From NCBI RefSeq assembly GCF_008180415.1, contig NZ_VTEI01000002.1, positions 711,491 to 758,006 of the forward strand: DNA of 46,516 nucleotides, written 5' to 3'. Below the pieces are notes generated by a model, which saw only the letters and a list, made by a program, of their open reading frames with translations, was not told the origin of the DNA and did not search any database. Below are positions 9,435-18,217 of this stretch, in pieces. Numbering within the stretch: the first letter of the stretch is position 1; every line of letters begins with the position of its first letter. A program made the position numbers and the translations under genes. Origin of the DNA: Rossellomorea vietnamensis (GTDB lineage Bacteria; Bacillota; Bacilli; Bacillales; Bacillaceae_B).

Positions 9435-10856
9435 TTAAGAGTGGATCGCTTTGCCGTCAACCGCTAATGCTGCTTCCCCAATTGCTTCACTTAACGATGG
9501 ATGAGGGTGGATCGTGTGCGCCACTTCCCACGGAGTCGCATCGAGCACCTTGGCAAGCCCTGCTTCGGAGATCATATCCGTTACGTGAGGACCTATCATA
9601 TGAACACCAAGGATATCATTAGTGTCCTTGTCAGCAATGATTTTGACAAAGCCGTCTGATTCTCCATATACAAGCGCTTTCCCGATAGCGCGGAAAGAGA
9701 ACTTACCGACCTTCAAATTGTGCCCTGCTTCTTTTGCTTCGTTTTCAGTCAGCCCTACACTCGCTATTTCTGGATTGCTGTAGATACATTTTGATACAAG
9801 GCTGTAATCAATCGGCTCAGGATTTTCATTGGCCATATGCTCAACAGCTGAAATTCCTTCATGAGAGGCAACGTGTGCCAGCTGAAGACCGCCGATCACA
9901 TCACCGATGGCATAGATATGAGACTCTTTTGTCTGCATATGTTTGTTGACCTTGATGAACCCTTTTTCTACAACGATATCAGTATTTTCAAGACCGATTC
10001 CTTCTGTGTTAGCCTGTCGTCCTACTGAAACCAGCAGCTGATCTGCAGAGAAATCTTTTTGCTCTCCTTTGATTTCAGCTTTGATTTTGACACCGCTGTC
10101 TTTTTCAATGGTTTCAGGAAGCACCTTAGCACCCGTTATGATCTTGACGCCTTTTTTCTTCATCAAACGCTTCATTTCTTTGGAAATTTCGTGATCCTCT
10201 GTCGGAACAATTCTGTCAGCGTATTCGATGACAGTGATATCCACGCCAAAGTCAGAAAGCATGGAAGCCCATTCAATTCCGATAACACCGCCGCCCACGA
10301 TAATCATGGACTCAGGAAGTTTCTCAAGTTCAAGTGCTTCATCAGAAGAAAGAACAAACTCACCATCGATATCAAGACCTGGCAGCGTCCTCGGGCGGGA
10401 CCCTGTAGCAACGATGACATTCTTAGGGATCAGCATTGGGTTCTCTTCTCCATTATTCATTTCAACAGAGACTGTTCCAGGCATAGGCGAGAAAATGGAA
10501 GGCCCGAGAATTCTGCCCATCCCTTCAAATACGTCAATCTTTCCTTGCTTCATTAAGTGCTGGACACCTTTGTGAAGCCCTTCAACAATTTTTTCTTTTC
10601 TTTCCTGAACACGTGTGAAGTCAAGTTTTACATCATTGATCATGACTCCAAATGTATCTGCCTCTTTCGCAGTCGCATACACTTCGGCACTGCGAAGAAG
10701 CGCTTTACTAGGGATACAGCCTTTATGCAGGCATGTACCGCCTAATTTTCCTTTTTCGACAATAGCTGTTTTCAAACCTAATTGTGAAGCACGGATGGCA
10801 GCAACATACCCGCCTGTACCGCCCCCAAGGATGACTACATCATACTCTTCAGCCAA
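9435..10856 (-). CDS. lpdV: Dihydrolipoamide dehydrogenase (E3) of the branched-chain keto acid complex
   Basis: 473-residue flavoprotein disulfide reductase that reoxidises dihydrolipoamide on E2 using FAD and NAD+. The FAD-binding motif GGGTGGYVAA is at residues 11-20, the redox-active pair Cys42/Cys47 lies in GGTCLHKGCIPSK, the NAD-binding GGGVIGIEWAS is near residue 190, and the C-terminal catalytic segment HPHPSLSEA is present. The start codon is TTG preceded by GGAGGAGG. Operon position between buk and bkdAA identifies it as the dedicated LpdV rather than PdhD. Confidence 0.95.
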   Translation of the reverse strand: MAEEYDVVILGGGTGGYVAAIRASQLGLKTAIVEKGKLGGTCLHKGCIPSKALLRSAEVYATAKEADTFGVMINDVKLDFTRVQERKEKIVEGLHKGVQHLMKQGKIDVFEGMGRILGPSIFSPMPGTVSVEMNNGEENPMLIPKNVIVATGSRPRTLPGLDIDGEFVLSSDEALELEKLPESMIIVGGGVIGIEWASMLSDFGVDITVIEYADRIVPTEDHEISKEMKRLMKKKGVKIITGAKVLPETIEKDSGVKIKAEIKGEQKDFSADQLLVSVGRQANTEGIGLENTDIVVEKGFIKVNKHMQTKESHIYAIGDVIGGLQLAHVASHEGISAVEHMANENPEPIDYSLVSKCIYSNPEIASVGLTENEAKEAGHNLKVGKFSFRAIGKALVYGESDGFVKIIADKDTNDILGVHMIGPHVTDMISEAGLAKVLDATPWEVAHTIHPHPSLSEAIGEAALAVDGKAIHS

Positions 10857-10877
10857 TGGTATTCCTCCTCCTGTATA

Positions 10878-11984
10878 TTACACTGTCGCTTTAGTTTTCA
10901 CGTTCCCTGGATAGTCTTTTTCCTGCTCTTCACCCTTCAATACACGCAAAGCTCCTTCGGCTAGCGCCTGAAGCTCATTTTCTCCCGCATGAACGATGAC
11001 ATCCGCTATCCAATTGACTCTCTCGCTGATTTGTTTAACGAAATCTTTTCCGTAAGCCAAACCGCCGGTCAGGACAATCGCGTCTACTTTCCCCTCCAGC
11101 ACAGCACTTGCGGATCCGATTTCTTTTGCAATTTGGTAGGACATAGCATCGTATACGAGCTTTGCTTTCTTGTCCCCTTTTTCCACCATCTTCTCTACCT
11201 TGACAGCATCATTGGTTCCAAGGTATCCAACCAGCCCGCCTTGTCCCACAAGTTTTTTCATGATTTCATCACGATAATAATTTCCGGAGAAGCACAGATC
11301 GACCAAATCTCCGGCCGGAACTGTACCCGCTCGTTCAGGACTGAAAGGGCCGTCGCCGTGAAGGCCGTTATTCACATCTATAACCTTGCCATTCTTATGG
11401 ACTCCGACGGTAATACCTCCGCCCATATGTGTGATAATCAGGTTAAGGTCCTCATATTTCTTTTTAAGGTCTTTCGCAACCCTTCTTGCAACTGCTTTTT
11501 GGTTAAGGGCATGAAAAATACTTTTCCTCTCGATAAGGGAAACACCCGAGATCCTCGCAATCGGTGCAAGCTCATCCACTACAACCGGGTCGACGATGTA
11601 AGAAGGTATGTTGAGACCTTCCGCAATCTCATAGGCAAGAATGCCTCCCAGATTGGATGCATGCTGGCCTGAGTATCCTTCGCGCAAGTCCTTCAGCATT
11701 TCTTCATTGACCGAATAGGTACCGCCTTGAATCGGCTTCAATAGTCCGCCGCGCCCGCAAACAGCACTTAACTTAGAAATATTGATGCCTTCTTCATCAA
11801 GAGTTTCAAGAATTGTTTCTTTTCTGAACTGATATTGTTCAATGATGCTTTCAAATTGATTTATTTTTTCAGCATCATGCCTTAATGTCTTTTCAAAAAT
11901 CGAGATTTCATTATCAAATACACCAATCTTTGTAGAAGTAGAACCAGGATTGATGACCAGAATTCGATGTTCTTTCGCTTCCAA
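10878..11984 (-). CDS. buk: Butyrate / branched-chain fatty acid kinase
   Basis: 368-residue acetokinase-family (ASKHA fold) enzyme. With Ptb it converts branched acyl-CoA through acyl-phosphate to the free acid with ATP formation, or works in reverse. Recognisable blocks are the N-terminal phosphate-binding [18 protein letters not shown] at about residues 9-26, [20 protein letters not shown] near 185 and [13 protein letters not shown] in the C-terminal half. Start codon TTG with GGAGG 8 nt upstream. It sits between bcd and lpdV as in B. subtilis. Confidence 0.95.
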   Translation of the reverse strand: MEAKEHRILVINPGSTSTKIGVFDNEISIFEKTLRHDAEKINQFESIIEQYQFRKETILETLDEEGINISKLSAVCGRGGLLKPIQGGTYSVNEEMLKDLREGYSGQHASNLGGILAYEIAEGLNIPSYIVDPVVVDELAPIARISGVSLIERKSIFHALNQKAVARRVAKDLKKKYEDLNLIITHMGGGITVGVHKNGKVIDVNNGLHGDGPFSPERAGTVPAGDLVDLCFSGNYYRDEIMKKLVGQGGLVGYLGTNDAVKVEKMVEKGDKKAKLVYDAMSYQIAKEIGSASAVLEGKVDAIVLTGGLAYGKDFVKQISERVNWIADVIVHAGENELQALAEGALRVLKGEEQEKDYPGNVKTKATV

Positions 11985-12113
11985 TGTTGTTACCTCCAGT
12001 GTAGAAAAGCTTATGCCCTTCTTTAGTGGCCCCTTTTTCTAGATCTGTTCCTTCCTGCACCCCTTGTTCATTGCGGGCAAAATATCAACTGCCCTGAGAA
12101 GTTCTCTTACAAA

Positions 12114-12156
12114 CAGGGAAACGCTTCGCCTCTCTGAAGCCAAGCGTTTTTCCCTG
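12114..12156 (-). other. Long hairpin in the bcd-buk intercistronic gap
   Basis: CAGGGAAA at one end and TTTCCCTG at the other, with AACGCTT/AAGCGTT and GGC/GCC inside, give a long, nearly continuous stem just after the bcd stop codon. No T run follows. It probably protects or marks a processing site in the operon mRNA, or attenuates partly, rather than terminating completely. Confidence 0.6.
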
Positions 12157-12160
12157 CTGC

Positions 12161-13255
12161 TTAGCGGTAGCTTAAGATATGCTTTCCGTTTTGCAGAAAT
12201 TGGCTTCGAGATTTGCGGTTTCTTTCAATTCTCTCTTCAGCCATACGGTCAGCTGCAAGGTATGTTGGAATTCCGTCACGTTTTGCAATTTCAATTACAC
12301 GCTCAACGTTATTGTAGATTCCCTCTACCTTTTTCATTGCACGGTCACGATTATAACCATAAAGCTCGTCTGCAACATTGATTACTCCGCCGGCATTGAT
12401 TACATAGTCAGGGGCATAAACAATACCCATTTCGTGAATAGTGTCACCATGTGCTGTATCTTTCAGCTGATTGTTTGCAGCACCTGCAATTACTTTTGCT
12501 TTTATCTGAGGGATTGTTTCATCATTGATTACTGCACCCAATGCACATGGTGCATAAATATCACAATCCACACTGTAAATTTCATTGATGTCTACTGCTT
12601 TGGCACCGAATTCTTCAACCGCGCGCTGAACAGCTTCTTTGTTGATATCCGTAACAATCAGCTTTGCACCCTCTTCATGTAAGTGGCGGCAAAGTGTGAA
12701 GGCAACATTTCCTACACCTTGGACGGCAATCGTTTTACCTTCAAGAGAATCTGTTCCGAAAGCTTCCTTTGCAGCAGCTTTCATTCCGCGGTACACTCCA
12801 TATGCCGTAACTGGAGAAGGGTTACCAGAAGAACCGAAAGCCGGTGAGATACCTGTTACATAATCCGTTTCCTCATGGATAAGATCCATATCTGCCACTG
12901 TAGTTCCCACGTCTTCTGCAGTTATGTAGCGTCCGTTCAAACCTTGTATGAAACGTCCGAATGCACGGAACATCTCTTCGTTTTTATCTTTGCGGGGATC
13001 GCCGATGATAACGGTCTTTCCTCCCCCAAGATTAAGGCCTGCTGCCGCATTCTTGTATGTCATTCCTTTCGCAAGGCGAAGAGCATCTTCAATTGCTGCC
13101 TCTTCGGAATCATAGGTCCACATGCGGGTACCGCCAAGAGCAGGTCCAAGTGTAGTATCGTGAATGCCGATGATCGCTTTCAATCCTGAGTTTTCATCCT
13201 GGCAGAATAGTAATTGCTCGTAATCGTATTTCTCCATATAAGTAAAAATTTTCAT
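12161..13255 (-). CDS. bcd: Leucine dehydrogenase
   Basis: NAD-dependent oxidative deamination of Leu, Ile and Val to their 2-keto acids, feeding the Bkd complex. Using the ATG at 13253-13255, preceded by GGGAGGAAAC, gives 364 residues, the same length as the B. subtilis enzyme. Motifs: GGTRMW at 41-46, the catalytic lysine in GLNLGGGKT (Lys80), and the Rossmann [10 protein letters not shown] near 180. The reading frame is open upstream into a MITE-like insertion (13294-13480), which would add about 32 spurious residues; I reject that longer start. Confidence 0.96.
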   Translation of the reverse strand: MKIFTYMEKYDYEQLLFCQDENSGLKAIIGIHDTTLGPALGGTRMWTYDSEEAAIEDALRLAKGMTYKNAAAGLNLGGGKTVIIGDPRKDKNEEMFRAFGRFIQGLNGRYITAEDVGTTVADMDLIHEETDYVTGISPAFGSSGNPSPVTAYGVYRGMKAAAKEAFGTDSLEGKTIAVQGVGNVAFTLCRHLHEEGAKLIVTDINKEAVQRAVEEFGAKAVDINEIYSVDCDIYAPCALGAVINDETIPQIKAKVIAGAANNQLKDTAHGDTIHEMGIVYAPDYVINAGGVINVADELYGYNRDRAMKKVEGIYNNVERVIEIAKRDGIPTYLAADRMAEERIERNRKSRSQFLQNGKHILSYR

Positions 13256-13293
13256 TTTTGTTTCCTCCCTGAGTATGTTTTTATGTTTTATTT

Positions 13294-13480
13294 GGCTCTT
13301 TTCGTAAACTTTGTTGCTATTTAATATAAACTTTGTAAAACACGCAAGCACTTACCGGAAATATCCTGGTATTCAGGAAAGAAAAAAGCTGCTCCCCGCT
13401 TCGAGACAAACCCAAAGTATCCAGGGAAAAATCCGGCTCTTGGGATTTTTCCGTAAGCAACAATATATGCGCAAAAAGCC
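13294..13480. mobile_element. MITE-like element, copy 1 (between ptb and bcd)
   Basis: 187 bp flanked by a perfect 8-bp direct repeat TTTTATTT (13286-13293 and 13481-13488), a target duplication. The ends are inverted repeats of about 26 bp: left GGCTCTTTTCGTAAACTTTG, right end read inverted GGCTTTTTGCGCATATATTG. It carries no gene. An internal hairpin (GGAAAAATCC with GGATTTTTCC) is specific to this copy. It extends the ptb-bcd spacer inside the sigma-54 operon. Confidence 0.88.
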
Positions 13481-13482
13481 TT

Positions 13483-14388
13483 TTATTTAGAGGCAGAACA
13501 GATTGCCAATGCCAATGAAAACAATTTGCTTTCGGCACTGTCTGCTCTTGAAGTAAGGACAATCGGCGCTTTTGCACCTGCAATGACTGCTCCCACCTTT
13601 GCCTTTGCAAAATAAATAAGTGATTTATATAGCGCATTACCCGTTTCAATACTTGGAACAAGTAAAATATCAGCCTTGCCGGCAGCCTCGCTGTGAATTC
13701 CTTTATGCTCCGCCGCTTCAAGTGAAACGGCATTATCAAGTGCAAGCGGCCCATCCACTACACAGCCTTTGATCTGCCCTCTTCTGTTCATTTGGGTAAG
13801 AACCGCAGCATCCATTGTTGCCTGCATGGATGGATTCACCACTTCAACAGCAGCAAGCGGAACCACTTTCGGGTTCTCGATGCCGATTCGTCTGGCAACC
13901 CCAACGGAATTATTGATGATTTGGACCTTCTGCTCAAGATCAGGGGCAATATTCATTCCTGCATCTGTCAGAACAGTCAGCCTGTCATATCCCGGAATCT
14001 CGAAAACCGCTACGTGGGATAAGGCACTGCCGGTTCTTAAGCCGAATTCTTTATTCAATACAGCTTTTAGAATCACCGAGGTGGAAATATTTCCTTTCAT
14101 CAAAGCGTTTGCCTCGTTGTTACGTACAGCTTTCACAGCTGATTCTGCAGCTTCTGTCGCACTGCCTGCTTGGAGAACAGATACAACAGGACTGTCTAAA
14201 AGCTCTGGTGAAACAGCTTTCAAAATTTCATTTATTTTTTCACAGTCACCAAATAGCAGGAATTTTGCCATACAGCGTTCCACTGCCATAGAAACAGCTT
14301 CCAGGACTTCTTTATCTTCAGCGGCAGCCACTGCAACTGTCGCGTCTTTCAATTGGGTTGCCTGTTCTATTAAATTGTCTAATTTCAT
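13483..14388 (-). CDS. ptb: Phosphate butyryltransferase
   Basis: 301 residues from the ATG at 14388, matching the B. subtilis start (MKL...). The enzyme exchanges CoA for phosphate on butyryl and branched acyl groups, the partner reaction to Buk. It has the phosphotransacetylase-type fold with LTDAGMNIAPDLEQK near residue 150 and a C-terminal GAKAPIVLTSRAD segment. It is the first gene of the bkd operon, directly behind a sigma-54 promoter. The last lysine codon and the stop codon lie inside the 8-bp target duplication of the adjacent MITE, so the stop was preserved by the duplication. An upstream in-frame TTG at 14400 is unlikely because it abuts the Shine-Dalgarno. Confidence 0.95.
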   Translation of the reverse strand: MKLDNLIEQATQLKDATVAVAAAEDKEVLEAVSMAVERCMAKFLLFGDCEKINEILKAVSPELLDSPVVSVLQAGSATEAAESAVKAVRNNEANALMKGNISTSVILKAVLNKEFGLRTGSALSHVAVFEIPGYDRLTVLTDAGMNIAPDLEQKVQIINNSVGVARRIGIENPKVVPLAAVEVVNPSMQATMDAAVLTQMNRRGQIKGCVVDGPLALDNAVSLEAAEHKGIHSEAAGKADILLVPSIETGNALYKSLIYFAKAKVGAVIAGAKAPIVLTSRADSAESKLFSLALAICSASK

Positions 14389-14438
14389 TAGGTGTTTCAA
14401 CCCCTTTCCTAAAACTAGCCTTCACACTTTAATATACA

Positions 14439-14454
14439 TGCAAGAATCATGCCA
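14439..14454 (-). promoter_or_regulatory. Sigma-54 (SigL) -24/-12 promoter for the ptb-bkd operon
   Basis: Minus strand TGGCATGATTCTTGCA matches the sigma-54 consensus TGGCAc-N5-TTGCa with both invariant GG and GC elements correctly spaced. It lies about 50 bp upstream of the ptb ATG and just downstream of bkdR, whose product is a sigma-54 activator. Confidence 0.93.
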
Positions 14455-14466
14455 ACTATCAAAACA

Positions 14467-14479
14467 TGAAAACGCTTCA
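14467..14479. promoter_or_regulatory. Imperfect cre-like palindrome upstream of the sigma-54 promoter
   Basis: TGAAAACGCTTCA is a palindromic site one base shorter than the usual 14-bp CcpA cre. It could be a weak catabolite-control site or part of the BkdR activator site; the shortened spacing keeps confidence low. Confidence 0.25.
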
Positions 14480-14510
14480 CTTCAGAGAAAACCTACACGC
14501 AAAATATTTC

Positions 14511-16631
14511 TCAGTCTGCAAAATCTTGCATGCTATTCTCTTCAATTTTATGTTTTTCCAGCTTATAATACAAATTTCTCACCGAAATATTCAGTGCTTT
14601 GGCAGCAGCTGTTTTATTGCCTTTATTATGCTCTAAAACTTCTTTAATAATATTCTTTTCATACTGAACCAGCATGGATGCCAGGTCACTTCCATCTGGA
14701 TCTGCAGGCAGGATTACCGCATCCTTCCGTTCTGGAGCTTTTTCTAAAAAAGGCAGATGTTTCGGTTCGATGGTCGTTTCATTGTATTTCATGAATATTA
14801 TCGCCCGACCGAGAATATTTTCCAGTTCCCTAACATTACCAGGCCAGTGATAATCCATCAGCTTGGCCATGGCTGCAGGCTTGATCCCTTCAACATTACG
14901 CCCATAATCCTGGTTGATTTTATGAATGAGCACTTCGCATAAAGTTGGAATATCAATTTTCCTGGTCCGCAAAGGAGGGATCTGAATCGGCATTCTGTTC
15001 AGCCTGTAGTAAAGATCTTCGCGGAAGCTTCTAATGGCGATCGCTTTTTCAAGGTTCACATTGGTCGCCGCAATGACCCTTACATTTATACTAATGGATT
15101 TCGTTCCGCCGACTCTTACAATTTCACTTTCCTGCAGAACTCTCAGGAGCTTGGCCTGGGTATCCGCTTTCAATTCACCGATTTCGTCCAGAAAGATACT
15201 TCCGTTATTCGCTTCTTCAAATAACCCTTTCTTCCCTCCGCGCTTGGCTCCGGAGAAAGCGCCATCCTCATAACCGAAAAGTTCACTTTCAAGAAGGTTC
15301 TCCGAAATTGCAGCACAATTCACTCGTATAAATTTATTATATTTCCTGTCACTGGCATTATGGATAGCATGGGCGAACAACTCTTTTCCCGTTCCGGATT
15401 CCCCTCTGAGCAAAACGGTCGCAGGTGTCTTGGCACCAAGTTTCGCTTGTTCGACTGCCAGGTTCATCTCTTCTGAAACACCAACGATATCATCGAAAGA
15501 GTACTTGGCCTCCAGGGTTCTGATAATCCGCCTGGCCCTGTCCAATTCATTCGTCAATGACTGGATCTCCGATACATCATGAATGACACCGACACTGCCT
15601 TTGAGTTTTCCATCAACAATAATGGGGGCAACATTAACAATGACCTCTTTTTTGTTGGGGCCGACCCTCATCTTGCTTCCTCTTATAGCTCTCCTGGTCT
15701 GAAGGACCTTCAAATGAATACTTTCCCCTTCAGATATGTCAGCAGTTGCCGGTTTACCGATGATTTCTTCCTCGGTGAGACCCGTTATCCTTGTATAGGC
15801 AGGGTTAATCAAAATTCCTTTTCCCTCTTCATCCACAACCGATATGGCATCATCACTTGATTGAATGATGGCTTGAAGCATGGTCTGGATTTCTCTAAGG
15901 TCGGTAATTTCCTCTGCAAGATTAACGACGTCCGTAATATCTTTGAACACGGAAAAGGCTCCCATGACCTCTTGTTCTTCTGTAATCATCGGAATTCTGT
16001 TAGTAATGATTTTTAACCCATTCTCCAAAACCAGCTCTTTATTGATTTCATTTCGTTGTGTTTCAAGCACACGCGGCAGCTCACTCTTGGGAATCACTTC
16101 ATAGATGTGTTTTCCCAAAGCATCCACGGCAGCGGTCCCAATCATTTTCTCAGCACTTCTATTGAATAAAATGATGGTTCCGCTGGTATCAATCCCCACC
16201 ATCCCATCTCCAGTAGAATTCAGTATAAGATCTCGCTTGAAATTGCCAAACTTCATTTCGTCAATAAGATGTTCTTTTTCCTTGAGAAGCTTAGCAACCA
16301 AATAAGCTACACTTCCCGGAATGACGACAGCATTTTTCCCCCTGGCTTCTCTGAGGGCCTCGAATACAGCCTGGTCACCTGTGACTTCTATAATGATATC
16401 TATTTCTTCATTGAGAAAATTTCTCCAGTCATTTCCGAAGGATATTCCATTATCTTTTGCATATCGGATTCCCGGACTCTCTTCATTCAGGTCGCAAACA
16501 GCTGCCACTTCAAGCATTGAGGTCTCCCCCAAAATTCTAAGAATCGCTATTCCGCCTTTTCCACCACCAACTACTAAAACCTTTTGCAAGTTCTTTCCAC
16601 CTCTTGGTATTGAGACTGCAATATCTTTCAT
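14511..16631 (-). CDS. bkdR: Sigma-54-dependent transcriptional activator BkdR
   Basis: 706 residues. Domain order: an N-terminal Rossmann-like segment ([17 protein letters not shown] near 18-34), two PAS domains (about 135-240 and 250-355), an AAA+ sigma-54 activator domain with Walker A GESGTGKE and a C-terminal Fis-type helix-turn-helix ([20 protein letters not shown]). The sigma-54 contact loop reads GAFSGA instead of GAFTGA, a conservative change. It lies directly upstream of the operon it should activate, in the same orientation, with the -24/-12 site in the gap. The inducing signal, branched amino or keto acids, is inferred from the B. subtilis homologue. The Shine-Dalgarno is weak (AAGAGAG). 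Confidence 0.95.
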   Translation of the reverse strand: MKDIAVSIPRGGKNLQKVLVVGGGKGGIAILRILGETSMLEVAAVCDLNEESPGIRYAKDNGISFGNDWRNFLNEEIDIIIEVTGDQAVFEALREARGKNAVVIPGSVAYLVAKLLKEKEHLIDEMKFGNFKRDLILNSTGDGMVGIDTSGTIILFNRSAEKMIGTAAVDALGKHIYEVIPKSELPRVLETQRNEINKELVLENGLKIITNRIPMITEEQEVMGAFSVFKDITDVVNLAEEITDLREIQTMLQAIIQSSDDAISVVDEEGKGILINPAYTRITGLTEEEIIGKPATADISEGESIHLKVLQTRRAIRGSKMRVGPNKKEVIVNVAPIIVDGKLKGSVGVIHDVSEIQSLTNELDRARRIIRTLEAKYSFDDIVGVSEEMNLAVEQAKLGAKTPATVLLRGESGTGKELFAHAIHNASDRKYNKFIRVNCAAISENLLESELFGYEDGAFSGAKRGGKKGLFEEANNGSIFLDEIGELKADTQAKLLRVLQESEIVRVGGTKSISINVRVIAATNVNLEKAIAIRSFREDLYYRLNRMPIQIPPLRTRKIDIPTLCEVLIHKINQDYGRNVEGIKPAAMAKLMDYHWPGNVRELENILGRAIIFMKYNETTIEPKHLPFLEKAPERKDAVILPADPDGSDLASMLVQYEKNIIKEVLEHNKGNKTAAAKALNISVRNLYYKLEKHKIEENSMQDFAD

Positions 16632-16657
16632 ACTCTCTTATTTTAGCGCAACTTCCT

Positions 16658-16687
16658 TTGGTTGACAAATTTCTTATATGATATAAT
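16658..16687 (+). promoter_or_regulatory. Probable sigma-A promoter of yqzF
   Basis: A perfect -10 TATAAT (16682-16687) has a weak -35 TTGGTT 18 bp upstream; an alternative TTGACA lies only 14 bp away, which is too close. It sits in the short divergent gap between bkdR and yqzF. Confidence 0.5.
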
Positions 16688-16722
16688 GACTCCTGAATCA
16701 AAATTTAGAGGAGAATACAGCT

Positions 16723-16965
16723 ATGCAAAGATTGATTGCTTTGATCATCATGCTGATCCCGGGAGCACTGGCTGCATTGGGAATAAAATTGATGAGAGAT
16801 ATGCTTTTTGGAATCCTTCAACCGCCTTTTCCGGCGCTTTGGCTGCAATTTGTTCTGGGACTGCTGTTTTTCTTAGGGGGCTTGGGCTTCATCGCCGGCT
16901 TCATCCTTCATAGAGATCGAAAAAGAAATAAAGTTCAGGACCGTTTCAGAGACAGGAAATCTTAA
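16723..16965 (+). CDS. yqzF: DUF2627 membrane protein YqzF
   Basis: 80-residue small membrane protein of unknown function. Two hydrophobic segments are visible, about residues 5-22 and 38-65, followed by a strongly basic tail (HRDRKRNKVQDRFRDRKS). The GAGGAG Shine-Dalgarno is 8-10 nt upstream of the ATG. Divergent placement beside bkdR is the same as in B. subtilis, where yqzF is also uncharacterised; this supports the name but not a function. Confidence 0.85.
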   Translation: MQRLIALIIMLIPGALAALGIKLMRDMLFGILQPPFPALWLQFVLGLLFFLGGLGFIAGFILHRDRKRNKVQDRFRDRKS

Positions 16966-16969
16966 GAAC

Positions 16970-17120
16970 AAAAGCGGAAGCGCCTTGACCAGCCCCGACA
17001 GGCAAATGTTCTCAAGAGAAAAAAAGGCGGTTTTCCCTTTTATTCTCTTGAGGTTATTTGACCCCGAGGGGCTGAGTCCGTTTCAATCTGGATATGACCC
17101 CCCGCGCGCAGAAACTGATA
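16970..17120. repeat. Nested-palindrome interspersed repeat, copy 1
   Basis: Nearly the same roughly 115-bp core as at 23250-23363 (begins AAAAGCGGAAGCGCCTTG). Internal inverted repeats: CTCAAGAGAA with TTCTCTTGAG, a perfect 10 bp, inside AGCCCC with GGGGCT. It starts 5 bp after the yqzF stop codon and could act as an RNA hairpin at the end of that transcript. Its origin is unknown, and it has no coding potential. Confidence 0.8.
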
Positions 17121-17172
17121 ATTACACAGCTAAGAGTTATCTCCCTTAGGTGTCACTCAATAATTTCGCGCA

Positions 17173-17211
17173 CAAAAAAATCTACCCTTTTTAGAGGATA
17201 GATTTTTTTAT
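17173..17211. terminator. Bidirectional terminator between yqzF and yqiK
   Basis: AAATCTAcCC and GGaTAGATTT form a stem with A runs before and T runs after, so it can end transcripts from both sides. It lies in the gap between the convergent genes yqzF and yqiK. Confidence 0.75.
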
Positions 17212-17322
17212 TTGCCTCGAAAGGATGATGAAGTATTAAAACTAAAACGCCATATATTTTACTGAATAAGTTTATTTACGCCTTAAATTCATAACTTGAA
17301 GATGGCCATCCAGTTTGTGTAC

Positions 17323-18054
17323 TTACACTCCCATTGACTTTTTAAGTTCAACAGCTTTCTCAGGATAATCTGTTATGATGGCTGAACACTGAATAGCAAA
17401 CAGCCTTTCGATGAGTACCTCACTATTTATCGTGTAGGGTCTCACTGCAATTCCAGCCTTCATCGAGTCAATGATCAGTGCATCCGGCGCAACCTTTACG
17501 TTAGGGTGGATTGCCTTGGCATTTATCGACTGGGCATATACCCATGGCATGAACAGGCCATTTGAGTACAGCGGGGCAATTTCGACTTCTGGATTAAGTC
17601 TGTAACAATGCACAATTGAATAGTGATTAAATGAAGAAATGATGGTTCTGTCTTGATAACCATATTCCTCAATGAGTGACAATACCTTTTCTTCAAGCTG
17701 AGGGTAAGGAATGATTCCGTTCTTTAATTCGATATTGCAAATCATTTCATTTGTTTTCATCCAGTCAAAAACTTCCTTGAGAGTCGGAATCCGCACCTTT
17801 TGCAATAACTTTTTAAATTTAAAACTGGCATCCAGCTTTTTAATTTCTTTAAGTGTTAAATCCTTGATAAAACCTTTTCCGTTTGTCGTCCTGTCCACAG
17901 TTTCATCATGAATCACCACAACTTCACCATCTTTAGTAAGCTGAACATCCAGCTCCATTCCATCAGCACCCGCCCGTTCTCCCTCCATAAAAGCTTCCAT
18001 TGTATTCTCGGGGTGGGTTCCTGCGGATCCACGGTGTGCAAATATCAATGTCAT
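17323..18054 (-). CDS. yqiK: Glycerophosphodiester phosphodiesterase YqiK
   Basis: 243 residues from the ATG at 18054, which has AAAAGGAG 10 nt upstream; an ATG 21 bp further upstream precedes that site and is rejected. It is a GDPD-family TIM barrel with the family hallmarks at the start: AHRGSAGTHPENT (catalytic His and Arg, then the metal-binding Glu), MELDVQLTKDGEVVVIHDE, and a late VRPYTIN segment. No signal peptide is visible, so it is probably a cytoplasmic enzyme hydrolysing glycerophosphodiesters to glycerol-3-phosphate and an alcohol; substrate specificity is not evident. Located between bkdR/yqzF and spo0A as in B. subtilis. Confidence 0.92.
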   Translation of the reverse strand: MTLIFAHRGSAGTHPENTMEAFMEGERAGADGMELDVQLTKDGEVVVIHDETVDRTTNGKGFIKDLTLKEIKKLDASFKFKKLLQKVRIPTLKEVFDWMKTNEMICNIELKNGIIPYPQLEEKVLSLIEEYGYQDRTIISSFNHYSIVHCYRLNPEVEIAPLYSNGLFMPWVYAQSINAKAIHPNVKVAPDALIIDSMKAGIAVRPYTINSEVLIERLFAIQCSAIITDYPEKAVELKKSMGV

Positions 18055-18129
18055 TATAAAACAACTCCTTTTCATATGGCTGAAAGGTTATCGGCCTCTA
18101 TCAGTCCATACCCTCTATCTCATTAACGA

Positions 18130-18167
18130 AAAATAAAACCTGGTAAACCAAATGATTTACCAGGTTG
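18130..18167 (-). terminator. Intrinsic terminator of spo0A
   Basis: On the minus strand a perfect 11-bp stem AACCTGGTAAA / TTTACCAGGTT with an 8-nt loop is followed by TTTATTTTT, about 50 bp after the spo0A stop codon. Confidence 0.9.
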
Positions 18168-18217
18168 TTTATCTTTACCCTTATAAAGTATAAGTGCTTT
18201 TATTAATCCTCACTCTT

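Noticed and set aside
13256..13351. Upstream extension of leucine dehydrogenase by 32 residues
   Set aside because: It reads into the MITE; the ATG at 13255 has GGGAGG and gives the standard 364 residues with the catalytic lysine at position 80.
14467..14479. CcpA cre site upstream of ptb
   Set aside because: The palindrome is one base shorter than a normal cre; kept only as a low-confidence feature.
14400..14510. A conventional sigma-A promoter for ptb
   Set aside because: No good -35/-10 pair was seen, whereas the -24/-12 element is nearly perfect and the upstream gene is a sigma-54 activator.
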